The notes under the pieces: generated by a model
Seen by the model: the letters and a program-made list of their open reading frames with translations, nothing else
What the model was told of the DNA's origin: nothing
The model's database searches: none
Origin: Natrarchaeobaculum aegyptiacum
Lineage (GTDB): Archaea; Halobacteriota; Halobacteria; Halobacteriales; Natrialbaceae
Length of the DNA: 64,000 nucleotides
Direction: 5' to 3'
NCBI RefSeq assembly: GCF_002156705.1
Contig: NZ_CP019893.1
Coordinates: forward strand, 868,001-932,000
Shown: in pieces, positions 1 to 8,823 of the stretch
How positions within the stretch are numbered: position 1 is the first letter of the stretch
Layout: the number at the start of each line of letters is the position of its first letter
Program-made: the position numbers and the translations under genes

Positions 1-690
1 CCGGTTCACGCGATTGCGCAGGACCGCCATCGCGGGCCGGGCCTCGAGCAGTCGTCCAGCCAGTGCGGCCAGTTCCTCGCGTTCGCCCGCCGGATCGGCG
101 CGGTACTCGGCGCGCTCGCTGACGAGCAGGCCCGCCCGGTCGCGCAGCACCTCGAGTGCGCGGATCGAGAGCCACGCTGCGCCGTGGGTGTCGTCAGCGG
201 TGATCGACCGAACCGTGGGTGCGACGCGCTCGTAGGCCGTCCAGAGCGCGGGCACCGTCTCGCGGTCGGCCCACGCCTCGTGATCGGGGACGTCGGTCGC
301 CACGTCCGCGGGGAATCGACTCGCCAAGATCGCAGTCGGCGAGACCCACTCGAAGGCGTCGTGTTCCTCGCTTACCTCTATCTCGCGGGTGTCGACGTCA
401 ACGAGGTACGGGTGGACGACCCACGAGCGCTCGAGATCGGGGTCGTCGAGCTCGACGGGCCGACCGGACCGGACGACGTCGGCTGGGCTGACCTCGAGGC
501 CGGTTTCCTCGCGGATCTCGACGAGTAGCTGGTCGTCGGGCTGGCCCTCGGCGAAGCCGGAGACGCCGCCCCACTGGCCGCGGTAGGTGCCGACGGCGTC
601 GCTCCGGCGGAGCAAGAGGACCTCCCCACGATATCGGAGGAAGGCCGTGACGACGTGATCCGAGTCGCTCGCGTCCGATCGATCGGTCAT
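1..690 (-). CDS. NUDIX domain / eIF-2B-like fusion protein (partial)
   Basis: The reading frame is open from the ATG at 688-690 down to the left window edge, so the C-terminus is missing; 230 codons are present. Residues about 12-110 form a Nudix hydrolase domain with a recognisable Nudix box at about 45-67, including REETGL at 60-65. From about residue 120 the sequence looks like the helical N-terminal part of the eIF-2B alpha/beta/delta family. This family includes translation factor subunits and sugar-phosphate isomerases such as ribose-1,5-bisphosphate isomerase. The NUDIX plus eIF-2B fusion is known from haloarchaea. The substrate is unknown; a nucleotide-linked sugar-phosphate route is only an inference. 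It is divergent from trkH. Confidence 0.78.
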   Translation of the reverse strand, partial: MTDRSDASDSDHVVTAFLRYRGEVLLLRRSDAVGTYRGQWGGVSGFAEGQPDDQLLVEIREETGLEVSPADVVRSGRPVELDDPDLERSWVVHPYLVDVDTREIEVSEEHDAFEWVSPTAILASRFPADVATDVPDHEAWADRETVPALWTAYERVAPTVRSITADDTHGAAWLSIRALEVLRDRAGLLVSERAEYRADPAGEREELAALAGRLLEARPAMAVLRNRVNR

Positions 691-1004
691 GGAGTGAGCA
701 ACGTCGAGGGGTGAGGAATCGCTTTCGGGACCCACTCGCCGGCGATTGCGAACGGCCATCGTGACCGGGACGGTCGGTACCCACACCCGGGCGAGTGGGT
801 GACCGATACGTGCCCGCCGTCTCACAGACGAGTCAACGAGTGACCGGCAGGAACACAGGCGAGGCCGAGACTGGAGAACCGGCCGTAGGATTCCACCGGG
901 AGCGACGAGTGAACGGCGGTCGGACCGGATCGTGCCGGGGCCATCGCTCTGACTCGAGGCTGCAGGTAACAACACTGAGTACGATTCGTATCGCAGACAG
1001 GACA

Positions 1005-2516
1005 ATGAGGATTCGCGTCGAGTGGCGCCGCAGTCTGAATCTCACCGGGTCGGTGCTGAAGTGGCTGGCGCTCCCGCTGTGTTTTCCGCTCGTGTTGGCG
1101 GCCTACTACCGGGAGCCGGTCACTCCCTTTCTGGTGGCAATCCTCGTGACGCTGGTCGTCGGTGTGGCGTTCGAACGGCTCGAGAGCGAGGGGCAGCTGG
1201 GGCCGCGTGAGGCGTTTCTCATGGTCGCACTGACCTGGTTTCTGGTTGCGCTCGTCGGGGCGATTCCGTTCGTCGTCGCCGGCCAGGGGACGATCTCCCA
1301 CCCGGTCAACGCTCTGTTCGAGTCGATGAGTGGGCTCACGACGACGGGGGCGACTGTGCTCCGGGATTTCGACGCCCACGCCCGGTCGATCATGATGTGG
1401 CGTCAGCTCATCCAGTGGCTCGGCGGGCTCGGCATCCTCATCCTCGCGACGGCGATCCTCTCCCAGCTGTCGGTCGGTGGCGCACAGCTCATGGAGAGTG
1501 AGACCCAGTACCAGAACGTCAACCGGCTCACGCCTCACATCGAGGATACCGCACGCCTGATCTTGCGGCTGTACGCCGGACTGACGGCCGTCGCCATCGC
1601 CGTCCTCTACGGGCTCCATCTGCTCGGCCTCGCACCGAACATGACGCTGTTCAACGCGGTCGCACACGCGTTCACCAGCGTCGCGACAGCCGGCTTTTCC
1701 CCCGAACCGCTGAGCCTCGAGGCGTTCGAACCGATCGTCCAGTGGGCGGTCATGCCGTTTATGATCCTCGGTTCGACCAGCTTCGTTCTCATGTACTTCG
1801 TCCTGCAGGGCAACGTCTCCCGGCTGCGCGAGAGCGAAGAATTACACTTCTACCTCGGAAGCATCGTCGTCTTCGCCGCACTGGTGTTTACGGTGCTGAC
1901 GGTGACGGAGAACCCGACCGGGAACGGCATTCACGACACCGTTCGCCAGTCGCTGTTCAATGTGATTTCGATCGTCACCACCACGGGGTACGCTAACGCC
2001 GACTTCAACCAGTGGTCGCCGTTCGCCAAGCATCTCCTGTTCATGTGCATGTTCCTCGGCGGGATGGCCGGGTCGACGACCTGTTCGATCAAGTCCCTCC
2101 GGTGGCTCGTCGTACTGAAGGCGTTCCGACGCGACCTGTTCACCGCGGCTCACCCCGAAGCGGTCCGGCCGATCCGTCTGAGCGGTCGCGCCGTCGACGA
2201 GGGAACGATCCGGGACGTCTACTCATACACGCTCGTCGCCGTCGTCGGCGTATTCCTCGTGACCGTCCTGATCGTCATCGACGGTGCCCGAACTGGCCTC
2301 TCCCTCGTGGGCGACTTCGGCGAGTTCGAAGCCCTCGGCGCGGCCGCCTCGACGTTCCTCAACATCGGCCCGGCGTTTGGACCCGCCGGCCCCTACGGCA
2401 CTTACGACGTCTTCCCGACGACGACCAAGGCCGCGATGATCGTCGTGATGTGGGTCGGCCGTATCGAGATCATCCCCGTCCTCGTCCTGCTCACACCGTC
2501 GTTCTGGCGGTCCTGA
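1005..2516 (+). CDS. trkH: TrkH-type potassium uptake membrane protein
   Basis: 503-residue polytopic membrane protein of the TrkH/KtrB superfamily, the pore subunit of low-affinity K+ uptake systems driven by ion gradients. The repeated selectivity-filter loops are visible: TTTGA near residue 113, TTTGYANADF in the middle, GGMAGSTTCS after it, and the Gly-rich NIGPAFGPAGPYGTY near the C-terminus. I chose the ATG at 1005 because the upstream in-frame extension (from 795) is low-complexity and not hydrophobic, while the protein is colinear with the family from MRIRVEWRRSL. No TrkA/KTN regulatory subunit lies beside it. Haloarchaea accumulate molar K+, so several such transporters per genome are normal. 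Confidence 0.93.
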   Translation: MRIRVEWRRSLNLTGSVLKWLALPLCFPLVLAAYYREPVTPFLVAILVTLVVGVAFERLESEGQLGPREAFLMVALTWFLVALVGAIPFVVAGQGTISHPVNALFESMSGLTTTGATVLRDFDAHARSIMMWRQLIQWLGGLGILILATAILSQLSVGGAQLMESETQYQNVNRLTPHIEDTARLILRLYAGLTAVAIAVLYGLHLLGLAPNMTLFNAVAHAFTSVATAGFSPEPLSLEAFEPIVQWAVMPFMILGSTSFVLMYFVLQGNVSRLRESEELHFYLGSIVVFAALVFTVLTVTENPTGNGIHDTVRQSLFNVISIVTTTGYANADFNQWSPFAKHLLFMCMFLGGMAGSTTCSIKSLRWLVVLKAFRRDLFTAAHPEAVRPIRLSGRAVDEGTIRDVYSYTLVAVVGVFLVTVLIVIDGARTGLSLVGDFGEFEALGAAASTFLNIGPAFGPAGPYGTYDVFPTTTKAAMIVVMWVGRIEIIPVLVLLTPSFWRS

Positions 2517-2650
2517 GTGATCTGGTCGGACCGGTTCGAGCCGATACTACCTCGAGCGCCGGCCGCCCCCACCCGAATTGGTACTCGAGTCCGTGTGAAT
2601 AATTATCAGAAGGCGTATGTATCGCTGTGCGGAGACCTCGAGTAGATCCG

Positions 2651-2914
2651 ATGGCATCCCGACGGCGGACGACCTCCGACGACGTCGACGCCCAGCCCGA
2701 ACCGATCAACTGGCGCCAGTCCGGTGCTGCCGTGACTCTCTACGACGAGCGGAACCCCGACGCCTGGGTCCGAATGGAGTTTCAGGCCGGTGTCCCCCCA
2801 GAACATCGGCTGTTCATGATCTGTCCCGACTGCGGGGCTGTATTCGCCCAGCGGTCGACGCCCGGAACCGGATCGGCCTGTGGCGACTGTGGAGCGACGT
2901 TCGAGCACGAGTGA
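2651..2914 (+). CDS. Small zinc-ribbon protein, function unknown
   Basis: 87 residues from the ATG at 2651 (an upstream in-frame ATG at 2627 is possible). The C-terminal third carries two CxxC knuckles, CPDC at 58-61 and CGDC at 77-80, arranged as a zinc beta-ribbon. The N-terminal 20 residues are polar and probably disordered. Such short single-ribbon proteins are abundant in haloarchaea and generally uncharacterised. It stands alone between trkH and a tiny membrane protein. I do not recognise a specific family. Confidence 0.7.
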   Translation: MASRRRTTSDDVDAQPEPINWRQSGAAVTLYDERNPDAWVRMEFQAGVPPEHRLFMICPDCGAVFAQRSTPGTGSACGDCGATFEHE

Positions 2915-2997
2915 TCCACGACACGCCGACCCCACGGACAGCGATTCGCGACACGCGAGTGTCGCTATGATCTCGTGAACCGTCGGGTAGAGACGAT

Positions 2998-3099
2998 TCA
3001 GGGGTCCGTCCGATCGGTTTTCACGCGGTAGGCGAGGTAAATCACGCCGAGAATGATCACGGGATAGACCAGTGCAGCGAGATACCACCCGAGTCCCAT
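2998..3099 (-). CDS. Tiny single-pass membrane protein (33 aa)
   Basis: A 33-residue frame starting at the ATG at 3097-3099 encodes one transmembrane helix (about residues 3-25, WYLAALVYPVIILGVIYLAY) followed by a charged tail RVKTDRTDP. In-frame extension upstream to 3246 is possible but lacks hydrophobic or family-like character, so the short form is preferred. This is a plausible small haloarchaeal membrane protein of unknown role. Confidence is limited by its size. Confidence 0.45.
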   Translation of the reverse strand: MGLGWYLAALVYPVIILGVIYLAYRVKTDRTDP

Positions 3100-3283
3100 A
3101 TCGGTGCTCGCGTACGACCAGTACTGGTCGTTTCGATCGTTCCCATCCAGTGAGTATCCACGACGACATCGAGCCACCAGCGGAGCCGAGATCGAGCAGT
3201 CCTCGAGACGCGGTTCGAACGAAGATGACACTCCTGCGAGCGACAACGACAGCTAGTTAGGACCCGGTGGCGACCCCTCGCAC

Positions 3284-4855
3284 ATGGACGGAGCGCTGAT
3301 CATCCTCGACGGCTGGGGCCTCGGAAACGGCGGCCGGGACGCCGTTGCCGCCGCCGACACGCCAAACTTCGACCGGCTCGCTGCGGCCGGCGCGTACGGC
3401 ACGCTCGAGGTCGCGGGCAGACGCGTCGGTCTGCCGGAGGGACAGATGGGCAACAGCGAGGTCGGCCACCTCAACATCGGGGCCGGCCGGGTCGTCTACC
3501 AGGAGTATACTCGTATTTCGGATTCGATCGCCGACGGCTCGTTCCGCGAGAACGACGCGGTCAACGCGGCGTTCGACAACGCCCTGGAAAACACCGTCGG
3601 ACAGGAGTCCGACGAGCCCTCGCTCGGTGACGCTCGCGAGAACGACGGACGCGTCCACTTCGTCGGCCTCGTCAGCGACGGCGGCGTCCACGCCGACCAG
3701 GAGCACCTCCACGCGCTGATCGAACTCGCTGCCGACCGCGGCGTCGAGACGGTCACCCACGCGATCACGGACGGTCGGGACACCTCGCCCACCGGCGGGC
3801 GGGAGTACCTCGCGACGCTCGAGGACGTCGTCGACGAGCACGGCACGGGCCACGTCGCAACCGTCACGGGCCGGTACTACGCGATGGACCGCGACCAGAA
3901 CTGGGAGCGGACGAAGCGAGCCTACGACGCCATCGTAAATCGTGAGGCCGACCACGAGGCCGACTCCGCGCTCGAGGCCGTCGAGGACTCCTACGATCGG
4001 GACGTGACCGACGAGTTCGTCGAGCCAACGCGTATTTCTGGCCAGCCTGCACTCGCAGACGGCGACTCGGTCGTCTGGTTCAACTTCCGCTCGGATCGCG
4101 CCCGTCAACTCACGCGGCTGCTGGCAGACATTCGCCCCGAGGACTGGGCCGACGAGTTCGAAACTGATCCCCCGGACGCGGAGGTCGTGATGATGACCCA
4201 GTACGACAAGACGTTCGACCTGCCGGTGGCCTACCCGCCGAGCCAGCCCGAAAACGTCCTCGGCGAGGTGCTGGCCGACGCCGGGAAGACCCAACTGCGG
4301 ATCGCCGAATCCGAGAAGTATGCCCACGTCACCTACTTCCTGAACGGCGGCCGCGAGGTCGAGTTCGACGGCGAGATTCGCGAGATCGTCGAGAGCCCGG
4401 ACGTGCCAACGTACGACGAACAGCCGGCAATGAGCGCTCCCGAAGTGACCGACACCGCCATCGCAATCACCCAATCGGAACACCCGGATACCCTCGTGCT
4501 CAACTACGCCAACCCAGACATGGTGGGCCACACCGGCGACTACGACGCCGCCATCGAAGCCGTCGAGGCCGTCGACGAACAGCTCGGTCGCCTCGTCGAG
4601 ACTCTCGAGTCCCACGGCGCCCACGTTTTGATCACCGCCGATCACGGCAACGCAGACGACATGGGCACCGAAGACGACCCTCACACCGCCCACACGTACA
4701 ACGACGTGCCCCTGATCTACCTCGACGGCGAGGGCGGCGACGGAGGTCGCACCGTCCGCGAGGACGGGACGCTCGCCGACATCGCACCCACATTGCTCGA
4801 GCTGATCGGCGTCGACCAGCCCGCCGAGATGACCGGGGAATCGCTGCTCGAGTAG
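3284..4855 (+). CDS. gpmI: 2,3-bisphosphoglycerate-independent phosphoglycerate mutase
   Basis: 523 residues, the usual length of the cofactor-independent enzyme that interconverts 3- and 2-phosphoglycerate in glycolysis and gluconeogenesis. The phospho-acceptor serine is Ser58 in GNSEVGHLNIGAG. Metal and substrate motifs are in place: D10 in ILDGWG, DGRDTSPTGG, YDKTFDLPVAYPP, IAESEKYAHVTYF, NYANPDMVGHTGD and TADHGNAD, as in the alkaline phosphatase superfamily fold. It sits alone, but the Entner-Doudoroff genes elsewhere in the window feed this step. A 478-codon open frame on the opposite strand (3257-4693) is a shadow. Confidence 0.97.
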   Translation: MDGALIILDGWGLGNGGRDAVAAADTPNFDRLAAAGAYGTLEVAGRRVGLPEGQMGNSEVGHLNIGAGRVVYQEYTRISDSIADGSFRENDAVNAAFDNALENTVGQESDEPSLGDARENDGRVHFVGLVSDGGVHADQEHLHALIELAADRGVETVTHAITDGRDTSPTGGREYLATLEDVVDEHGTGHVATVTGRYYAMDRDQNWERTKRAYDAIVNREADHEADSALEAVEDSYDRDVTDEFVEPTRISGQPALADGDSVVWFNFRSDRARQLTRLLADIRPEDWADEFETDPPDAEVVMMTQYDKTFDLPVAYPPSQPENVLGEVLADAGKTQLRIAESEKYAHVTYFLNGGREVEFDGEIREIVESPDVPTYDEQPAMSAPEVTDTAIAITQSEHPDTLVLNYANPDMVGHTGDYDAAIEAVEAVDEQLGRLVETLESHGAHVLITADHGNADDMGTEDDPHTAHTYNDVPLIYLDGEGGDGGRTVREDGTLADIAPTLLELIGVDQPAEMTGESLLE

Positions 4856-4878
4856 CGACTGCCCTGCAAACGCGGGAC

Positions 4879-5541
4879 TTACAACGAGACCTCGAGCGTC
4901 TGCTCGCGACTCGAGAGACCAGTGACTGTCAGCACGAGGTCGTTCGGTCCAGTCCGCTCGACGTCGATGCGTCCCGTAAACGAGGTCTCCAGTCCCGTAA
5001 TCATGCTGTCGACGTCGGTCTCGAGGTCGGCGCTGGTGTCGATGGCACAGACGCCGATTCCGTCTCCGCGGCGCAGCTCCGTCAGGAAATTCGTGTTCAG
5101 GAACCGGTAGACAGAACGGGTGTCGTCGACGGCTGCCGTGATCGTCGAACAGAGGAAGATACCCGACCGAAAGCGCGGGTGGACCTGCTGGGAGGCAGCG
5201 ACCAGGTTCGAAAACTGCATTCCGAGCGTCGTCAGGTCCCCGATGTCGTCGACCGTTTCGATCTCGTCACCGCGTGCAGGTCCATTCGAGGCGAGTACGA
5301 GCGTCCGAGCGCCGGCCTCCCGTCTGACTGCATCGATGTTCCGCTGGACCGTCATGCCGTCGCTATTGGTCGCGAGAACGACGCTGCGTTCGCCGTCGTC
5401 TGCTGCGACGAGTCGATTGAAAACGCCACGAAGCGCATCCGCATCAGCTCCCGTTAGCAGGATCGATTCGCCGCTGTCGATGTCGTCGATCGGCAGGTCC
5501 GCAACCGCAAACCTGTCGGCGCCTGTCGCGTTCTTACTCAT
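4879..5541 (-). CDS. RecA/KaiC-like DUF7504-type haloarchaeal protein
   Basis: 220-residue protein resembling the haloarchaeal DUF7504 group, which has a degenerate RecA/KaiC-like fold. A loop like a Walker A motif (SILLTGADADALRGVF, about 27-42) lacks the GxxxxGK[ST] consensus, so ATP binding is doubtful. The start overlaps the stop of the upstream receiver/GAF gene by 4 bp (ATGA at 5538-5541), so the two are co-transcribed and probably translationally coupled. Such proteins often accompany sensor or receiver genes. A role as a downstream partner in signal transduction is inference. Confidence 0.72.
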   Translation of the reverse strand: MSKNATGADRFAVADLPIDDIDSGESILLTGADADALRGVFNRLVAADDGERSVVLATNSDGMTVQRNIDAVRREAGARTLVLASNGPARGDEIETVDDIGDLTTLGMQFSNLVAASQQVHPRFRSGIFLCSTITAAVDDTRSVYRFLNTNFLTELRRGDGIGVCAIDTSADLETDVDSMITGLETSFTGRIDVERTGPNDLVLTVTGLSSREQTLEVSL

Positions 5542-6440
5542 TGGCTTGCCCCCTCGACGGTCGCTCGTCCAGCATCGCGGAGTCGCTGGCGAAGCTCCAG
5601 AATCTCCATTACCGTGTCGGCGTACTGTTGTAAGGTCTCACGCTCTGGCTCGGTGTACTGGCGAGGTTCGTGATCGAGAACACAGACCTGCCCGATGACC
5701 TGACCGTTCGGCGCAGTCATGTTCGCGCCCGCGTACGAGACGATGCCGAGATTCTGAAGCTGGTCGTTCTCGGAAAACCGAGAGTCGGCAGTGATATCTT
5801 CGACGACCATCACGTCCTCCTGAAGCATACTGTGGGTGCAGATGGTATCTTCACGGGTCAGGGACTCCCAGTCGGCACCGGTACAGGCGAGGAAGTTCTC
5901 CTCCTCGGCTTCGATGAGGCCGACGAACGAGACCGCGACGTCGAAATGATCGGCAATCAGATCGGTCAGCCGGCCGAAACTGTCCTCGATCGGGAGTTCG
6001 TCGACCTCGTAGCCAGCGAGTGTCTCGAGTCGCTCGTCCTCGTCCGAAGGACGAAGGAAGCTCACCTGGGCGCTGTGCTCGATCACGTCGTTCACGACGA
6101 ACTCGAGACGCTCGGCCGCGTCGGGAAGCCCCCGGTTCAGGTACTCGACGATCGATTCCTCGGCCGACGTCGTGTCGATCTCTCCCGGTGGAACATCCGT
6201 AAAGAGGACGCAGGGTGTCTGGGGAGCGTGCGCGCGAATCGTCCGAACGACGTCCATCCCGGTTCCGTCGGGAAGGTCGTAGCCCGTGACGACACAGACG
6301 ACTGCTTCGTTCTCGAGGATCGACGCGACGTCGTCAGTCGACGTGGCCTCTATGGCCCGTAACTCGTCACTGGCATCGATGGTCTCGACGACGGAGTCGA
6401 CGCGACCTTCCGAGTCCACACAAAGAACTGTTCGTGTCAC
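5538..6440 (-). CDS. Response-regulator receiver / GAF domain protein
   Basis: 300 residues. Residues 1-115 form a receiver-like domain and about 145-290 form a GAF domain (FLACTGADWESLTREDTICTH onward, with DITADSRF and SYAGANMT typical of the GAF family). The acidic pocket is altered: VLCVDSEG replaces the usual VDDD, and where the phosphorylated Asp is expected (VVTGYDLPDGTG) there is Gly. It therefore looks like a pseudo-receiver that would not be phosphorylated in the standard way. It overlaps the DUF7504-like gene by 4 bp. Possibly a sensor integrating a small ligand or redox signal; the ligand is unknown. Confidence 0.85.
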   Translation of the reverse strand: MTRTVLCVDSEGRVDSVVETIDASDELRAIEATSTDDVASILENEAVVCVVTGYDLPDGTGMDVVRTIRAHAPQTPCVLFTDVPPGEIDTTSAEESIVEYLNRGLPDAAERLEFVVNDVIEHSAQVSFLRPSDEDERLETLAGYEVDELPIEDSFGRLTDLIADHFDVAVSFVGLIEAEEENFLACTGADWESLTREDTICTHSMLQEDVMVVEDITADSRFSENDQLQNLGIVSYAGANMTAPNGQVIGQVCVLDHEPRQYTEPERETLQQYADTVMEILELRQRLRDAGRATVEGASQ

Positions 6441-6541
6441 CCGTCACCGTTTCGAGAACTGTAGGATATAAAGCGGGGCCAACAGTGCTGGGTTCCGTTG
6501 GCGGTGGCGTTGTCGACCGGATGGAAAAGAGAGGTAGAATT

Positions 6542-6718
6542 ATGAGCATTGCGCCGGAATCACCGCCAATGAGTCAACAGAATACGGTTCAGGCCGGTGA
6601 ACGAAAAGAAGAGGTCAAGCGAGCGATGTACATCCTGATCGTGTGGACGCTCGCGGTAGTTACCGCAGGAATCTTCATGGTCCTCCTTGCCGATCCGTTC
6701 GCGGCGATCTTCTCGTAA
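6542..6718 (+). CDS. Small single-pass membrane protein
   Basis: 58 residues from the ATG at 6542, which has a GAGGT-like ribosome binding site 5-6 nt upstream; an internal ATG at 6569 would give 49 residues (MSQQNTV...). A hydrophilic N-terminus with EERK-rich residues precedes one transmembrane helix (MYILIVWTLAVVTAGIFMVL) and a short exit. Orientation and function are unknown. It is divergent from the receiver/GAF gene. Confidence 0.55.
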   Translation: MSIAPESPPMSQQNTVQAGERKEEVKRAMYILIVWTLAVVTAGIFMVLLADPFAAIFS

Positions 6719-6794
6719 CTGACGTAACTGGCTGTGAGTCTTTGCTCTGTTCGGCTCGTTTCGTTCGTTTCGTTTCAGTGCAGCCACGAAGCAC

Positions 6795-7049
6795 TCACGC
6801 GTAGTGTGCCTCGAGATAGTCGACGATCGCGTCACTCACGTACATCGCCTCCTCGCGACCCGAATCGACGAGGTAGGGAATCTGGGCCTCCCCGCCGACT
6901 TGCTCGAGTATCGCGTTCGTCCGTTCGTTGCACACCTCGTCGTCGGGCGTCCGCGGGTTGTGAACCACGTACGAGAGCCCGAGTTCGGTCAGTTTTTCGC
7001 GAACCGATTCGGAGTGCGGACAGCCTTCGGCCTGGTAGAGTTCGAGCAT
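6795..7049 (-). CDS. Glutaredoxin-family protein
   Basis: 84-residue thioredoxin-fold protein starting MLELYQAEGCPHS. The active-site motif is CPHS (Cys10, Ser13), a monothiol form. IPYLVD supplies the cis-proline, and YVSDAIVDYLEAHYA is the C-terminal helix typical of haloarchaeal glutaredoxin-like proteins. The likely role is thiol/disulfide exchange or Fe-S handling. Haloarchaea use gamma-glutamylcysteine rather than glutathione, so the physiological reductant is uncertain. Confidence 0.88.
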   Translation of the reverse strand: MLELYQAEGCPHSESVREKLTELGLSYVVHNPRTPDDEVCNERTNAILEQVGGEAQIPYLVDSGREEAMYVSDAIVDYLEAHYA

Positions 7050-7128
7050 CGATCTGACTTGGCCAGTCCGAGGGATACGTGTTGAGCGCGCACTGGAACA
7101 GCATCAGGATGGCGTCGACGCCGGCCGC

Positions 7129-7956
7129 TCAGGGTAACTCGTAGCGCTCACCGTCGACGGCGAGTGGGTCCTCGAACGCTTCCTCGACTGGATAGTAGTG
7201 AGCGACGTGAACGAGCCGCGTCCGGTCCGCGTTCAGGTCCTCGGCCAGCGAGAGGGCTCCTTCGCGGGTCATGTGTTTGGTTCCGAACGTCCGCGGGACG
7301 CCGTCGTCGTCCTCGTGCCGACCACCGATCGGGTGATATTCACAGAGGTGCGCCGGGACGATGCCGTCGGCCAGCAGGAGGTCCGGGTCGGCGAGAACCT
7401 CACGCGAACGTTCAGGAACCGCGTAACTCGTATCACCCGAGATCGACAGTTTCGAACCCGTTTCTGGATCTTCGATGGCGACGCCGTAACACAGCAACGG
7501 CGGGTGTTCGACCGGGACCAGCGTCACGTCGAACCCGCAGATCCGGACCGGCTCGAGCGGCGGCGTCGGACGGACGTCGATCACGTTGAGGTAGTAGTAG
7601 TCCTCGACGATCGACTGGGCGACGCTGCGGCCGGTCTCGGGGTCGACCTCGTTCGCCGCGTAGACGTCGATGGAGTCGAACACGCGAAAGACGTTCCCAA
7701 GGCCGTCGAAGTGATCGAAGTGGACGTGCGTGACGACGGCCGCGTCGGGGAGCGGGACCTCCTCGCGCAGGAACTGGTGGCGAAAGTCCGGACTGAAGTC
7801 GATCAGCAGCGACTCGCCGCGGCGCTCGTTCTCGACGTGGATCGAAAACCGCGTGCGCTCGAGGCCCTCCTCACGGGCCCGTTCGCAGGTGTCACAGTCA
7901 CAGCCGACCGTCGGCGTCCCCGTCGTGTCGCCCGTCCCGAGGAGGGTCACGCGCAC
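7129..7956 (-). CDS. PhnP/PqqB-like metallo-beta-lactamase-fold hydrolase
   Basis: 275 residues with a GTG start at 7954-7956. The metal motif HxHxDH is THVHFDHFDG at about 76-86. An N-terminal Cys cluster (Cys19, Cys21, Cys24 in GCDCDTC) matches the structural zinc site of PhnP-type cyclic phosphodiesterases. The C-terminal region has GTKHMTREGAL and HVAHYYPVEEA with further conserved histidines. A phosphodiesterase activity is likely from the family, but no phosphonate genes lie nearby, so the substrate is unknown. Confidence 0.85.
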   Translation of the reverse strand: MRVTLLGTGDTTGTPTVGCDCDTCERAREEGLERTRFSIHVENERRGESLLIDFSPDFRHQFLREEVPLPDAAVVTHVHFDHFDGLGNVFRVFDSIDVYAANEVDPETGRSVAQSIVEDYYYLNVIDVRPTPPLEPVRICGFDVTLVPVEHPPLLCYGVAIEDPETGSKLSISGDTSYAVPERSREVLADPDLLLADGIVPAHLCEYHPIGGRHEDDDGVPRTFGTKHMTREGALSLAEDLNADRTRLVHVAHYYPVEEAFEDPLAVDGERYELP

Positions 7957-8272
7957 CGATCGTCACCTCCGCGACGGTCGAAACCGTTGGCTCCGTCGAC
8001 GTCACCAGCCCGGTTCGTTCCGGCGACTGCAGCCGACCGCGTACTCGGAGCGCCGTCCATCACTCGGTCCCTTCATTCGCACCCATCAGTTAAGGGTGTT
8101 CCCCGTCAGTGCGGACGGTTTTGCCGGTGTCGCCGAGCGTCAGCGTCACCGAGCCACGTGATCGAAGACCGTGACCGGCGCTGCGACCACGCGATAAGTC
8201 AAACCCGAGTTTGAGTCACGCGAGGAATTAGGTACGCGTAGCCCGAACCGACTGTCAACCGACCGACTCGCC
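7957..8272. other. Intergenic region with a dyad but no gene
   Basis: No convincing coding frame. The only clear structure is the near-palindrome at 8197-8216, described separately, about 60 bp upstream of the winged-helix gene. Confidence 0.5.
8197..8216. promoter_or_regulatory. Near-palindromic operator candidate
   Basis: Two arms AGTCAAAC and GTTTGAGT flank a CCGA centre with 7 of 8 positions complementary. The site lies about 56-75 bp before the start of the winged-helix regulator at 8273. Autoregulation through this dyad is an inference from its position. Confidence 0.4.
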
Positions 8273-8734
8273 ATGTCCGGACTCCTCCCGACGACCACAG
8301 ACGCGACGACCGACCGCTCGGGATCGCCCGCACTGCTGTGTCTCGAAGACGACCGCACCGACGAGATTCTCGATGCCCTCTCGTCTGACACCGCTCGAGC
8401 GATCTTTCGGGCACTGAACGAGCGACCGCGCTCGGCCGCCGCCCTCGCAGACCACCTCGAGATGTCGATCCAGCGTGTCAGCTACCACCTCGACACTCTC
8501 ACCGAGATCGGCCTCATCGAGGTTGCAGACACCTGCTATTCGGAGAAGGGCCGTGAGATGGACGTCTACGCCGTCGCCGAGGAACCGCTCGTGATATTTC
8601 TCGGCAGCGAGAACGACCAGCCCGGACTGCGGATCGCGCTCAAGAACCTCGCAGTCGCGGTCGGCCCCGTCTCGATCCTGATCGCGATCTGGGAGACGCT
8701 CGCCCGATTCGTCGGTTCCGACGGGGCTGCCTGA
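8273..8734 (+). CDS. ArsR-like winged-helix regulator with C-terminal membrane anchor
   Basis: 153 residues. About 22-105 form an ArsR-type winged helix: LSSDTARAIFRALNERPRS, AALADHLEMSIQRVSYHLDTL and GLIEVADTCYSEKGREMDVYAV. The last ~35 residues are a hydrophobic segment (LAVAVGPVSILIAIWETLARFV), suggesting membrane tethering, a layout known among haloarchaeal regulators. No metal-binding cysteine motif of classic ArsR sensors is evident. The following gene encodes a polytopic membrane protein in the same orientation 89 bp downstream, a possible target. Confidence 0.8.
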   Translation: MSGLLPTTTDATTDRSGSPALLCLEDDRTDEILDALSSDTARAIFRALNERPRSAAALADHLEMSIQRVSYHLDTLTEIGLIEVADTCYSEKGREMDVYAVAEEPLVIFLGSENDQPGLRIALKNLAVAVGPVSILIAIWETLARFVGSDGAA

Positions 8735-8823
8735 TCGTCAACAAGCGTCCGCCGATCGGTTCTCAATCCCGGCGAACGTATCGCCACGCTTATGGATTCG
8801 GACGGCGGCCTCTCGAGTCACAC

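Noticed and set aside
3257-4693. 478-codon open frame antisense to gpmI
   Set aside because: Its sequence lacks domain features and mirrors the third-position GC bias of gpmI, which has a complete set of catalytic motifs.
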